Source: Phlebopus portentosus
Lineage: Eukaryota > Basidiomycota > Agaricomycetes > Boletales > Boletinellaceae
NCBI GenBank assembly: GCA_037892935.1
Contig: JAYXKI010000004.1
Span: 1,054,001 to 1,118,000, forward strand
Direction of reading: 5' to 3'
Length of the DNA stretch: 64,000 nt
How positions within the stretch are numbered: position 1 is the first letter of the stretch; every line of letters begins with the position of its first letter. The notes below the pieces were generated by a model. The model was given only the letters and a program-made list of their open reading frames with translations, ran no database searches and had not been told where the DNA came from. Both the position numbers and the translations under genes were made by a program. Positions 46,860 through 59,358 of this stretch are shown piece by piece.

Positions 46860-48505
46860 TGTCACTGATGGTGAGATACGACTGTTCCCGCAACTGAATT
46901 CTGCGGGCGCATCAGAGATCTCCCTCCGAACTTTTCTTGGATCTCCGGCTGACGGGCAAGTACGTAGAAAGGGATAACGTTGCTGGTCACTTCGTCAAAG
47001 AATAGATAAATGTCATACTTAATTCTTCCAGGCGGAAGCGGGGGGAGTATGTGTCCGACAGCCATGTTCGTTCTTCCGTGAATTATAGAATCAGATGGAC
47101 GCGCGCCGAATATTGGCGAACAACCTTTTGTCCGACAATGTGTAATTCGAACTTTCCGACAGTCATGTCTGTAAATATGATAACAAATATGGATAATCGT
47201 GTGTCGCACCGGGGTTATCTTTATCCAGTACACTCAGGATATTTTTCCCTTTTGCCACTTCGATACCGTCATATTCTGCGTGCGGAAACATTTGTCCGTT
47301 GATGACACCGTCTTTGGCCATTGCTCTCGACGGTTTCAGACTTCTAACGGGCAGTTTGTCCAGCAAAATGCTGAATCTCTCTGGGAGACAAACAACTAGT
47401 TGCTGAATTCGGGCTGAACTTGGTACTCCGAACGCGGAAAGATTAGGGATCACTGTAAGTGCGATGGTTCGCTAATGTAATGCCGACGTACAGAAAGTTA
47501 TCATGAAGTCGCGCCCAACTGAGTATTGAATTGACAGCCAAATGCAGCTGAGGCAGTGGTTTGGCGCCCAAAATCATTGCGCTTCATGCATGTGGAACAC
47601 CTTTCCCCGCCAATAAATATCCAGCGTTGCACGAGATGCACATACACAAATATTGACGACGGAAGCCTGATTCGACACAGCTTTCTCCCATCTGATGCAC
47701 ATCTACATAAAAATATTATTCTCAATGACAAACGGAGGAGGACTGCAGGAATGCGTCTCACGACCTCTCGGAATACGCGCATAAGAAGAGCCTTCACCTC
47801 CGCTGCCCGAAATACCGGGGAAAGGATCTTCCCATGATTCGATCTTAGTCAGAAAGTTTTAGATGTCAATTACGGGCCAAGAACTCCTTGCTCGCGCACT
47901 ACTACTATACCCCATCCAGGAATCATACTGTGCGTCCTGTCTCCCTTCGAATAGTACGCTTTACATAGTCGATGCCCGCATTTTGGTAAAACATACTGCA
48001 TATCGAAAGGAATGGAGAATGATGAGATGAAGAAGATCAAGAGCGCTTCCACTGTACCTTTGGATCCGACAAGAACAGCCTTTCGGTCTATTGAAGAAAT
48101 CCTGATGCAGGACTCAGCCACTTACTCCAGATAGGCCTTTGAAGCAGAGCCATAGATACGCATCCAATCCAGATCGCGACTTGTCACCCCAATCTATGGA
48201 GGTTAGCTAATTTGACAATGCATAGATATCAGAATTTGAGTTCAGACCGGGGTATGTCTAGGAAAGACTTGGAGGTGGGCCAGGAAGGCGTCGAGTGACG
48301 ATAGCTCCGTGATGCAGGCTTCTCAAAATAAGCTGAGAGGGTTTAGATGCGCGACTCAGACGACATCGGGGAGGAACCCGCACGATGGCGACGTCGAAGG
48401 CGACAGACGTGTCTGGACTCTGGGGACATAGTCTGCAAAGCTGGTAAGATGATGCCATCACTTGAACCTTCTGCGCCGTCGTAATTTGCAAAGCAAGCGA
48501 CATAG
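46860..48505 (-). pseudogene. Decayed cytochrome P450
   Basis: Fragments of one P450 appear in order down the minus strand but in changing frames. They are: RLPGPPPSL (about 48265), DLDWMRIYGSASK (about 48150), HGKILSPVFRAAEVKALL (about 47830-47770), a SAAFGCQF block like the C-helix region, and AKDGVINGQMFP with GKNILSVLDK. An I-helix-like FFDEVTSNVIPFYVLARQPE follows, running into VRREIS only after a one-base frame change near 46935. No heme-binding FxxGxxxCxG motif was found in 46380-46860. Stops interrupt several joins. A pseudogene is the best reading; a gene with unusual introns is less likely. Confidence 0.6.
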
Positions 48506-48670
48506 CTTACGAGATCCAGATAGATTGAAACAATGCAAGATGATCGTCGTTTCCGTACACATACAAAACACAATACAAATACACTACAAGAACGTTCGAT
48601 TACGTAAAATAAGTTAGAGAAAATGCACGCAAATAAGACGAAGTCATTCAAGTCGTCGTCACACAACATA

Positions 48671-50336
48671 TCATAAATCCACATATCTGGTTGAATATCT
48701 GTCATCGCTCCCGACTAGTGTGTTCGATCCAAGCGTACTAGTATTGGCACCGACGTGCCAGCTTACGGTGGCGGTCGTGGACATGATCTGCATAGGATAG
48801 GCATTGAAGGTTTCAGGGTATTGAGAGCTCGCACGTGTGCCGGTGTAGACCAGTCTCCCTTTGACCACTACCTTGTGAAGATGTAATAACATGCGGGATG
48901 TCATGATTCCAAGAGCAGCGTGGAATGGGCTAGATGCCATTCGGGGTAAACATACAAGGCATACGGTAGTCGGTCAAGGTCAACTCTTACCTGTAACTAA
49001 ACCAAGGGATCTTCGTTACGTTCTGAGCGACAAAGTGCATTGAGCTTCTCATTCATCTCATTCAAATTGACTGGAAACAAAGGGACGTACCACGACCATC
49101 AGGTTATTCAGAACCAATAGAGCGCTGACTCTGGAAAGATGAAGGGGTAAGTCCGCTCATTTCCGCTTGATTACGAGCAACGAGCAACATTACCCAAAGA
49201 AGTATAGTAAGTTGTCGTGAACAATGATGGAGAAGAGGACGCCATTCGTTCGGATGCCCCCTCTCTTTCTTGTCACGAAGGTGTGAATGGACTTCAATAA
49301 AGCGAAGACGAAGAGAACTCCTTCAAATACAGTCGCTACTTGATCTGGTCAATCTCGTATTCTGAAGGAAACTTGCAAAGTCTTACCAGGAATCCATTGC
49401 GCCCATTCAATGCCAGTGTGGACCACAGGGCATCCAGGAATGGGAAGTTGTTTTGCTTCATGTATAACATTTGCTCGGCCCTGGGCATTATGAATTAAAA
49501 TCCATAGGAAACCCCCAATGGATAGGAGGAAAAGGAATGCATTGAAGGTGGCTACCTAAAGAATACCCGTGTGAATAAAATGGAAGCGCCGTGAAAATAT
49601 CATCAATGCAAGGTACCCGTTTGGAACAGTTGTAGAGAGCGTAGATGCGGAGCTGCATGATGATCTCTATCGTCCATAGGCTGATCGCTCCAACAACTCT
49701 GATGGTGGCGTCCATGGCGACACACCTGAAAAATGATTGGTTATTTTAGTCGTGAAAAGCCCGCCAAGAGACAACTCCTACGTGTCCAAGCTAGGCTGGA
49801 ATCTTGAAAACGAATGGATTTGGGCCACGTCGAAAATGACTGCGAGAATCGTGTAATACCGAATCTAATAGAATTCGCCATAAATAGTAGGAGTAGCCTC
49901 TCGCTGAATACCTACTCACCGAAAAGAATAGGATTTTGCCTAGACCCATGTGCCCCGGCTGTCGAGACGTACAGACAAGTCGACAAATATCCGAGGGAGA
50001 AAACACAAAAGGAAACTAACCCATATGTACTTGACCTAGACGCAATTTGCAACCGTCTTTCAGCTTAATGGTCACCTCGGGAGCATGATTCTCTTACCTC
50101 GTCCGCCAGGGTATCAACTGAGTTTACAGACCTTCATGAGCACGGAAGCTTGCTTCGGAAAGAAAACTTCACAAACTCACAGTAATCAAGCAGAACCCAG
50201 GTCAGGGCGGTAGCTAACTGACGCACTGAATAATTGACCAGCGCTGCGGATAGAAGCACCTACGGCACGTATACAATGGAATGCGTGCTGATTTGACAAG
50301 TTTAGTAGCCAACGCTAAGTCGGAGGAGGACGACAT
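48671..50336 (-). CDS. DUF6533-type multi-pass membrane protein, second gene
   Basis: The start MSSSSDLALATKLVKSARI is at 50336. Exons then give VLLSAALVNYSVRQLA and ALTWVLLDY, then KILFFSRYYTILAVIFD. Next come VAMDATIRVVGAISL with IEIIMQLRIYALYNCSKR, FNAFLFLLSIGGFLWI, TVFEGVLFVFALFK and a domain-terminal FHAALGIMTSRMLLHLHKV. The tail is Ser/Thr-rich and ends RYVDL at 48671. The order and the LWTIEIIMQLRIYALY and SRMLLHL blocks match the Agaricomycete DUF6533 family, as does the gene at 14456-16098. A TATATAAG sequence (complement of about 50418-50425) lies about 80 nt upstream. Ligand and role are unknown. Confidence 0.7.
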
Positions 50337-51521
50337 GTCGCAGGAGACGGGGTGGGTCAGGATCCGGCAAATGGGTCAGTGGAACGGACGATTGCGAGCG
50401 GGACGGAGATATCGCAGCTTATATAGGAACACCCTGGCTTGTTCTGATCAAAAATGATATGTCCTCAGAAAGATTGATCTTCTCGGCAGCATGATAGAAA
50501 AATCCTATTGCGTGCATCTCCCACGCATATCGGCTAGAAGGGGCAAGGACAACGCTCGAAATGAGTGTGGCTGTGAGCAGGGTATGGTAGGGCATGGTGC
50601 GCCCTGATTCGTCGGCGCGGATTCAGACCTGCTTTAGGCAACTACCCGTGGATCGAGTAGAAGTCCGGTCAGTTCCAAGATGAATGAAGTTAGATTTGCA
50701 AACCACGTTTTGAGTTTTACTGTAAGATATGCCAGGGCCATAAGTGGGCCATATTTATTAGAGTGATCGACACTCTTCGCCGAGACCGACCCTGATTGGT
50801 AACGTACCATAGCCACAAAGGTTGTTCCATCTCCATCACAGCAAAGCACAGCGAGAAAATATACCGTCCAGAATGATTTACTAGGGCTTCGATATTTCAT
50901 CCTCTGTGTAATGAGGAACCAAGTCAGCTCTCAGTATCTCGAATACCCACCCTTCTTTCGCTTATTCTTTCATCCATATTTTTTCAATTCATTCTTTATC
51001 TTTTGAGTCCTTCCAGAATCCTATCACATGGCATTTGGTTGGATGCCGGGAGTTCTGCTCAAAGGTTAGATTCCGATCCTATCAATCCCACTTTCCCCAA
51101 AAGTCAGTAACTACTCACGGACGTCTCTGCGTGTTTGATTTAGCAGCACATTAGGCCTGATGGGTATGAGGCGGTATGCCGGGGTATGCCATTGATATGT
51201 CATTTGGTATGTCAAGTACATCAGGTGAGAAACGATGGAACGAACGTGGGAGCCGCCTTTTTAAAACTAGTCTTGTTGGACTGAGTAATCCGTGCCTGAC
51301 CCTATCTTCTAATCAGTAACTCCACCACTGAGGCAGGTTTGTTGAAATTTGTTGAGGGTAGTCTTTCAATGAAAGCCACGAATTCAGGGGACAAAGGGCC
51401 ACATCGTTTGTAGACCTTAGATGTGCATACACGGTACTTTTGCCTCTCTGAAGCCTGCTCGGATTCATGTCACCTGACGAATACGAACTACTAAGTATGT
51501 CGACCAGATCAACTATGACGC
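50337..51521. other. Intergenic, one unrecognised frame
   Basis: An 88-codon minus-strand frame (50634-50900) begins MKYRSPSKSFWTVYFLAVL and is hydrophobic at its N-terminus. It could be a small membrane or secreted protein, but nothing supports it further. The rest is featureless. Confidence 0.35.
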
Positions 51522-53547
51522 CTATGCTTTGTCTATGAATACGGTGTTTCCGCTGTCGGTGTCATCCTCGACTCGTTCAACGATGGACACTAAGCTGTTT
51601 GACGACCTCGTCGTCGTATCGCGGGTGCTCGTTCGTCCATCAAGCTCCTGCTGGTCATACATGTCTGCATAAGCTTCACGTGGCGCTTCAACACGTATCC
51701 CAGGTTTTTCCGGAAACACGATGTAGCTCAAGTAGTACCTGGTCCAGAGAAGATTTTAGCTATCCCTGAGTCTCAGTAGCTGCTGTTGAAAGAGATATCA
51801 CGTACATAACTGTAGCGATGATATACGTGAGGAGAAAGGAGAGAAAGAACATATGTTCTGCTCCAGTCGAGACTGACACATCGTGTCTCGCAATAGTTGA
51901 CGCGAATGATGGCAGACACGGAACTAGAGAAACAACTGTCACGACTACGGCACGAAAATTCCATCCCTTGTAATACCAGTAGCGTCCCGAAGGGCTACCG
52001 GTGTACAGGTGTGGTACGTCCACATTCCCATTCTTCACGAAGTAGTAGTCCACCTTGTCATACCACCGAGTTGTAAACATGTCACAAGAGCCAGCAGAAA
52101 GGAGGACAAACCATCATGATTGCTGCAATAGGTGCCATCCAATATCCATAACCTGAGAGGAACGCGACGAATGTCGATGCGCTGACGAGAATCTTCCAAG
52201 GACAAATGACTATGCCAAGCGCACAACAAATGAATTGTCCGCGCCGTATGGTCATCCATTTCGGGAAGAGCGCAGACATATCAGAACCGAAAGGGAGACA
52301 GTTCGTAGCAAGATTGATTCCGATATAAGAAAGTGCCAAGGATCCGGAACAGAAAAACAAAAGGAAGCGTGCACCGGGGTTATGTTCATATTGTACAAAC
52401 ATATAATCGAGTACGTCCCAAAGGTTCCAGAATGCTGATCCCGTTACAACCTGGGAAGCACTCGCAACAAGGATACCATACAAGATTGGCAATGACGATA
52501 CGATCGGAAAGCCTACTAGCTGAGGCCAAAATTGGGCGCGTGGTGAAGTAGCATACCGCGCGATATCGCCTTGGTTGACGGTCAACGATGCGCCGACGCC
52601 TAGCCCAGTGTTGAAAGCCTGCATGAAGAGCCAACCCTGCGTACTCGCACTCTGCTGCTTCTTAGCGTAAGATGTGTTAAGTGAACCGTTGGCGACGACC
52701 ATCCACCAAATAAGCACGCCGTGCATACAAATGAATACGAGGATCGCTTTCGCCCAGTAGAAATACTTCATGTCGCGTGCGTGTATAACTGTCATACACT
52801 GGAAGACGAACCAGAAAATGAAAACTGCACCGAGATCTGTGCTACTGATTCCCGCACTCTCTGGCAAGTGATTTGGAAGAGTCTAAGCTAAAGCATGAGT
52901 GCGTGGTGTAAATTTATCACAATGGCATTTACCTTCCATCTTGGCCATATACATGTAATAGCGACAGACACAAGGCGGCCACCATAATAGGAGTTCACGC
53001 CATTCCAGACGATGCAGATTGTTGCGCGCATCTTGCCACGTTTAAGCATATAATACGTCGCGTCGAAGGGAAAACAGAGTACACTCACAAAAATGGCCAT
53101 GTACGAGCCCCATACGCCATAGGAAACACGCGCCATTACAGGGAAACCGATGTGGTACCGGGCTGGCCCACGTCCAGCAATAACCTATAGAGGCGTAAGC
53201 TCGAAATGGTTCCGTCCAGCGAATCCTGAAAAATGGCTCACGATCATGTAGGTGATAATGATATGGGCAATATTGAGCGCAATATACGCATGCCACCACT
53301 TTATACCGAGAGCAATAGTAGCGGACCCGGCGGTCCAGGAGATGCTATCCGCAGCGAAAGACAACCAAAAGGCTAGATAGGTCACTGGACCCCATGTACG
53401 CTCATGAGGCGGTGTCGGATCCAAGTCGATATTCGACCATTGGTGCTTTTCGCCAGTCTGTCGAGAATCGTATTGACCGCTTTGATTGGCTTGAATGGCC
53501 CTCAAGAATGCCTTTCTGGACTTGCAAGCATCCAAATTCAATTCCAT
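51522..53547 (-). CDS. NCS1-family nucleobase/allantoin-type permease
   Basis: The ATG is at 53547. The N-terminal signature is NIDLDPTPPHERTWGPVTYLAFW, shown in part here as DLDPTPPHERTWG, the family entry motif before helix 1. Helices continue with ALGIKWWHAYIALNI, RGPARYHIGFPVMARVSYG, GLGVGASLTVNQGDIARYA, GYGYWMAPIAAIMM and VDYYFVKNG, then four more membrane segments and a long acidic, Ser-rich cytosolic tail. About twelve helices and roughly 560 residues are expected. NCS1 carriers import uracil, allantoin, hydantoins, purines or vitamins; the subgroup cannot be settled by eye. It is transcribed divergently from the PuuE-type gene at 53832, which suggests shared regulation. Confidence 0.85.
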
Positions 53548-53831
53548 CTCGCTTTAATTAGCGGACTTTGGCTCTCAGATGAAGACCAGAAGCGTGTAGA
53601 TAGAGAAGCGATGCCTGTGTACGTACTGCACCTTTTGAAGCAGTACATGTACAGACGGATAGCTGCCGGGCGGCGTGTAAACTGCGAATTCCACGAATTC
53701 TGAGACGAAGCCACCCGGCCTTTTATGTTCCGCCCACATTGCTTATCTTGAAGCTATATATAAAACCATCAGTCAGCTCCATATCTACATAGAAAGTCGA
53801 AGCTCGCACCGAGCCCGTCTTGCGCTCTATC
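53548..53831. promoter_or_regulatory. Bidirectional promoter between NCS1 permease and PuuE-type gene
   Basis: 284 bp separates the two start codons. A TATATATAAAA sequence at 53755-53765 lies 67 nt before the plus-strand ATG. GATA-type sites typical of nitrogen regulation were not mapped. Co-regulation is an inference from the layout. Confidence 0.5.
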
Positions 53832-55091
53832 ATGACCGCAAACGAACCCGCATTCGACTTCATCCATGAGCGCGAATTCATTGGTTATGGAATGAATTCG
53901 CCTGATCCTCAGTGGCCCAAGGGCGCGAAGATTGCGGTGTCCTTCGTCGTCAACTACTACATGGGCGCCGAATTTTCGCCCGAATACGGCGACCCAGGCT
54001 CAGAATGGCTTTTCCTCGACCTCCCTCGAGTGCGACCGAAGGAGGGAGGCCCACGGAGCGACATTAACGAGAGCATGTATGAGTATGGAGGTCGAGAAGG
54101 AGTTCCGCGAATCCTGAATCTATTCAAAAAGTGAGGGGAAATAATGACCATCTGTGCATTTCAACTTATGACACGAAAAGGTACGGCCTTAAATATACAT
54201 GGAATATCAGCACACAGGCCCTCGAAAAAGCGCCATACTGGGCAAGGCATATTGTCGCTTCAGGCGCAGAACTGTCTTGTGCCAGCAAGCGCTACATTGA
54301 CTATATGAACGTCGACGTCGACAGTGAAGCAACGCACATCGCCGAGGCTGTCGATTCGCTGCAAAAGCTCTCTGGAGACGCAACACTGCCGCATGGGTGG
54401 ATGGTGGACCGTCGCTCCAATGTCAGCATTCGTCTGTATGCGCGCGAACATGCAAAACGCGGATTGCCTCTGCTTTACAGTTCCGACTCGTGCTCAGATG
54501 ACTTGCCATACTGGACCCCTTCTCCTCTTGTGGCTGACGGCCAGCCGGATACCGGACTGCTCATGCTTCCGTTCTCATAGTCAGTAAAGTGCCTCGACTT
54601 CTCGCTCCCATGGCTTATTTTGTTATCTCTTGCTTGCCGACCGGTGACATTGTAGCGATACGAGCGACTTCCGTTTCAATGCATACGGAAATGGATGGTC
54701 ATCTCCAAAAGACTACGCAGAATACCTCGTCAGTAATCAGTCGACTTGCTGATAATTCCAATTGACGCACCCTATCAGCGGGACACGTTTGACGTGTTCT
54801 ACGACGAAGGTCTCGCAGGAGAGGCTAAAATGATGACTGTCGTGCTGCACCCGCACATCATCGGACGAGGTGGGCGGCTCGCATATTTTGAAGAGTTTCT
54901 TCAATATGGTCCGTTGTGTCAAAACCTTCTCTTACTGTAAGAAGGTCCGGACTAATTCATTCCTGAACATAGTTTTATCCAAGCCCGGAGTCTGGATAGC
55001 TCGCCGCGATGAAATCGCTGCGCATTGGGCAAAGCAGTTTCCGTATCATCCTGCCAGCGCGTTCTGTCAGACGAAACAGGAGCCGTGTTGA
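53832..55091 (+). CDS. PuuE-type polysaccharide-deacetylase-fold protein, copy 1 (altered active site)
   Basis: The ATG is at 53832; a TTG-started extension upstream is not needed. The N-terminal FIGYGMNSPDPQWPKGAKI and AVSFVVNYYMG match the allantoinase PuuE subgroup of the NodB-fold family. YEYGGREGVPRILNLFKK, the DDLPYW block and the C-terminal DVFYDEG and KPGVWIARRDEIA also match. In copy 2 the central motif is GHEV-CHGNRW; here the same place reads GAELSCASKRY, so both histidines are replaced. The protein may be a changed enzyme or a non-catalytic partner. About five introns, no frame break seen. A small CACTA-like MITE lies 58 bp past the stop. Confidence 0.8.
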
Positions 55092-55148
55092 GAATTGAAT
55101 TTCACTGGAATCACGTGAATGTCACATGTAGTTACACCGTCGCGTTTT

Positions 55149-55461
55149 CACTACGGGCAATTTAGTATTTTACATCGGATGATAAATGGATTGATATGTA
55201 ATTTGATATTTTCAATATCATTCAATATCATTATGCATATCCTCATTAGGGATATTTTGAATATCATCGAAGTATTTAGAATATCATCAAAGCAGATATT
55301 CTGATTGACCAATCGGGATAATTTTTAGGGATATCTGCTTCGATGATATTCTAAATATCCCTAATGAGGATATGCATAATGATATTGAATGATATTGAAA
55401 ATATCAAATTACATATCAATCCATTTATCATCCGATGTAAAATACTAAATTGCCCGTAGTG
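55149..55461. mobile_element. CACTA-like MITE with long inverted repeats
   Basis: The 313-bp element has mirror-image halves. It begins CACTACGGGCAATTTAGTAT and ends with the reverse complement. The inverted arms are about 140 bp each around a short centre near 55300. TTT occurs on both sides, consistent with the 3-bp target duplication of CACTA/EnSpm elements, although T-richness makes this weak. It encodes nothing and forms a strong hairpin between two genes of the amide-hydrolase cluster. Confidence 0.75.
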
Positions 55462-55673
55462 TTTATTTTTCCTTCCTTCGAGAAACGCTTCATTGTTAAT
55501 CGCTCATGTGTCCTCCTGCATCGCATTGGTGCAAGATGAAGATTCGAAGGAAGCTGTGAACGATATAGCGCTTTCTTCTAATACACCCGTGTTTCTCCCA
55601 CCAGGATTCCCGCGCTTGCTCGATGTTATGTAGTAGGCTGTTCTGAAATCATGGGCTCGTTCGTGACTCTACT

Positions 55674-57650
55674 ATGACTTCTGTCGCACTGTCTGACATC
55701 CTGTCCGTGGCGGCGCGTCTTGGATATGATGTCCCGGAAGAACACAAAGCTGACTATCACAAGCTCACTGATCAGCTCGTCGATGCGGTCAACAATGTTA
55801 TGAATCAAGAAGGTGAGTAGCTGGCGAGGCGATATCTTCGTGCTGCTAAACCTCACGAACTACAGACTATACAACACCAGTGGACTTGAACGAATTTCCA
55901 CGAATAGATATCAAAACAGTTCCCGAAGATAAGAACCCTTTGAACGGATGGGCGTGCAAAGTCACCGTTAAGGGTCGTGAAGGAGGTCCCCTTAGCGGAC
56001 GAACAATTTGTTTAAAGGATAATATATGTCTTGCGGGCGTACCCTGTACATTCGGCACAAATGCTGTCAAAGATTTCATTCGTAAGTCTCTTTCCTTTTT
56101 CAGGTTGGCTGTCCGACTTGAGTTTCCTCTAGCTTCCATTGACGCGACTATCGCGACGCGCATCCTTGAAGCCGGAGGGACAATAGTCGGAAAGGCAACT
56201 TGCGAGAACATGTCGCACGGAGCCGCATCGTTCACCGCATGCAATGGACCCGTGCACAACCCACGTGCTTATGGTTTCAGCACTGGTGGTAGTAGCTCTG
56301 GGTGCGCAGCGCTTATCGGCTCGGGCGAAGTCGACATGGGTATGGGTGGTGACCAGGGTGGAAGCATTCGTCTTGTAGGGTACTCATTTATTTTCTTCGG
56401 TGGAAATTGCTCATTCTCATTCATCTGAATAGCCTGCTGCCTGTTGTGGTGTTGTGGGCCTCAAGGCAACATTTGGGCTTATTCCGTACACTGGTGTTCT
56501 TCCTTCTGAACCGAGCATAGACCATACTGGCCCTATGGCAGCCTCGGTCGAAGACATTGCTTTACTCCTGGAAGCGATAGCGGGATATGACGGTATAGAT
56601 GACAGACAACTCGGTTGTCCAGCTCGTCCTCTTGTCCCAAAGTATTCTAGAGAGCTTCACGAAGCTCGCGGAAAAGGTCTCGGAGGCGTGAAGATTGGTG
56701 TGTTGAAGGAGGGATTGGAGATCCCACGTCTGCAGCCTGAGGTTCGCACAGCAGTCGAGTATGCTATTATGACGTACCAGAAACTCGGTGCAGAGGTGGA
56801 GGAAGTCAGTGTGCCGATGCATACACAAGTCCGCTCAGCCACGTTGATTATCAATAGAGTGGGCTCAAAGCAAACACGTCTAGGTCGTCAATACGGTAGA
56901 CGCGGGCTCTACATCAACGAGTATTTCGAGAAATTGCTTCCGTGAGTTTCCCTCTTCATTAGCCGCGGCCAAGTTAACATCAACCTATCCCGGTAAAAAA
57001 AATAACATAGATGGACACAGGCTACTTGGGATAGTGTGCATTCATTCGTTATCGGCACTTCGTTGTGCGGCGAGTACGTGTGGGAACATTATCCAACAGT
57101 ATATGGCCGCTCTGTCAACCTAGTACGCAAAGCCAAAGAACAGTACGACGCCGCCCTCGCGAAGTACGATGTTCTCATAATGCCGACAATTGGATTTGGA
57201 GCTCGCCGTAATCCAAGCTCAAGTCCCGGACCATGGGGCGCTGCTCAGCGGACCGGTGAGCGTTTCTCTTCCTCTTCAGTTCTCTTATCTTTCAGGTTGC
57301 GCTTTGGTTTATTTATTGATGGCTGAACCCGTGTTCCCTCACCTTTCTTCTGCGTAATCTCTCGTTTAGCCGACATGATAGCAAACACAGCGCAATTCAA
57401 TGCGACCGGACATCCAGCGCTGAGCATTCCGATTGGATGGACATGTCCTGTAGAGCAGGACATTCTGCAACCAGAAGACAAAAATATCAAATTGCCCGTA
57501 GGATTACAGGTGGGTATCATTCAAAGCGTTGAAGATTTGGGGTTGATCATGTTGCTGCAATAGATTGTCGGAAGTCATTTTGGTGAAGTCATGGTGTTGA
57601 GAGTCGGCGATGCCTTTGAACAGGCGGTCGATTGGAAGACTGTCGGGTAA
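55674..57650 (+). CDS. Amidase-signature family amidase (fungal acetamidase-like)
   Basis: The ATG at 55674 starts MTSVALSDILSVAARLG. The catalytic Lys is in RTICLKDNI, and the Ser-Ser-Lys triad is completed by the GGSSSGCAAL and GDQGGSIR motifs. PAACCGVVGLKATFGLIPY follows directly. The C-terminal part has NATGHPALSIPIGW and LPVGLQIVG. About seven short introns join cleanly in frame, for example VKDFI to PSIDATIATRILEAGG. The protein is about 550-570 residues, normal for amdS-type fungal amidases. It hydrolyses an amide to acid and ammonia, probably in the cytosol; the natural substrate is unknown. It sits between the two PuuE-type genes on the same strand. Confidence 0.88.
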
Positions 57651-57952
57651 TCTTTAGCTAAAGGACCTGAGAACCGTACGAATAGTGTTACAAGAATGTT
57701 ATGTACAACATTGAATATCGACACCTCCCTTTTAAATGCGCCGTGGATCCCTGCTGATTCTTTGACTCCATTAGAGTGTACGGATTCGTCGATAGCAAGA
57801 TGTTATTCTTGTCGAGGTCGAGAAGCCGAAGCCAGTGCTTTGAAACGCGGGAAACAACGCCTCTTTTGAGTCGTGAGTCATTGTCATTTGACCACTTGAA
57901 TGGCCTGAGCTCGTCTGCTTGTCTGCTGTGCCCCACGAGCTCCGAATCAACA

Positions 57953-59358
57953 ATGTACAAGACATTTATTCCACCCCGCGACTTCGTTGGGTACGGCTTT
58001 GAACAGCCGACTGATTGCTGGCCAAACGGAGCCAAGATCTGTGTATCTTTCGTGCTAAACTGTACGTGCCTGTTTTCTCACTAGCTTGTGAAAAAGATTG
58101 AAATTTACTCTCTAGACGAAGAGTGAGCAGCCTTCTTGAGAACCGCTGACTGTGCTGTAATATTTCCTAGAGGATCCGAACATACAGTATGGAATGGAGA
58201 CAAGCGCAGCGAGGAATTGTAAGTAACGATCCAGATTGAAAAACTCCATCGCCAGTAGTTCATTTTGACGTACGTTGTCAGCCTACATGAAGTCCATTAT
58301 CACCGATTACCGGCGGAAGGCGAGCGTGACCCTATCGTGGAAAGCATAGTATGCCTGCTTATTGATTATCTACGATCTCATGCTTGACATCATCTACCGT
58401 TTAGTTTGAGTATGGTATCCGTCAAGGCCTACCTCGAATTTTGAAGCTCTTCAAAAAGTTTGATTGGCCCTTCACTGTCTGGGCGAATGCACGCGCTCTT
58501 GGTATACTGAACTGCATTTCCTGTTGGACCGACAGTCCACTGAAAGCATCTTTTTTTCAGAGGTCACCGAGCCATATGGCAAGATCCTCCTTGAGCACGG
58601 GCATGAGGTTTGTCACGCGTATACAACACTTATTCCATTTGATCAACGTGCGTTTCTAGATCGCCTGCCATGGAAACCGCTGGCGCAACACTGCGGACCT
58701 CTCGGGCCCGGACGAGGAAGCTGCGCATGTCCGGCAGTCAATAACTCGTCTTCAGAAAGCATCTGGCCGACCCGACGTACCCAAAGGCTGGTTTCTAGGC
58801 AATGCATCTAATGCGCACAAGTACATACGCGCAAGAGTTCACAAGGAAGCTGGTGTTCCACTTCTTTACTGTAGTGACACCTATGCGGACGACATTCCAT
58901 ATTGGATACCTTCTCCACTCACCTTGGATGGCGAAAAGGACGAAGGGATGCTTATGATTCCTTATAGCTTGTATGCGAACTCGTCACGAACAAGTGCTCT
59001 CGGTCGTACTGATTGATTTTCCAATCTATTCTCCAGGACAAACAACGATCACCGGTTTATAGTTGCAAACGGAACAGGTGTCAGCGGTTCGCAAGACTGG
59101 TTTGATCTTTTGAAAGGCGACTTCGACGTGCTTTACGAGGAAGGTATGCAAGGCCACCCGAAACTCATGTGCGTCAACATGCACAATCGTTTGGTTGGGA
59201 AGCCAGGGCGAATAATTGCACTTAAGCGCTTCATGGAATACATCAAGGAGAAGCCGGATGTGTGGGTCACGACGCGCGAGAAGATTGCGGACCACTGGCG
59301 AGAAAAATATCCATACGAGAAAGTGGGACCAACTCGCAACATGCACTACAACGATTAG
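57953..59358 (+). CDS. PuuE-type polysaccharide-deacetylase-fold hydrolase, copy 2
   Basis: The ATG at 57953 begins MYKTFIPPRDFVGYGFEQP. The next exon continues AKICVSFVLN-YEEGSEH as in PuuE proteins. The central motif after splicing is GHEV-IACHGNRW with both histidines present. PKGWFLGNAS, the LLYCSDTYADDIPYW block and the C-terminal DVLYEEGMQGHPKLM, KPDVWVTTREKIA follow. The stop is at 59358. The family includes the allantoinase PuuE, which opens a cyclic ureide, and other cyclic-amide hydrolases; in fungi the substrate is mostly untested. The first intron falls after FVLN, and five or six more are present. Confidence 0.85.
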
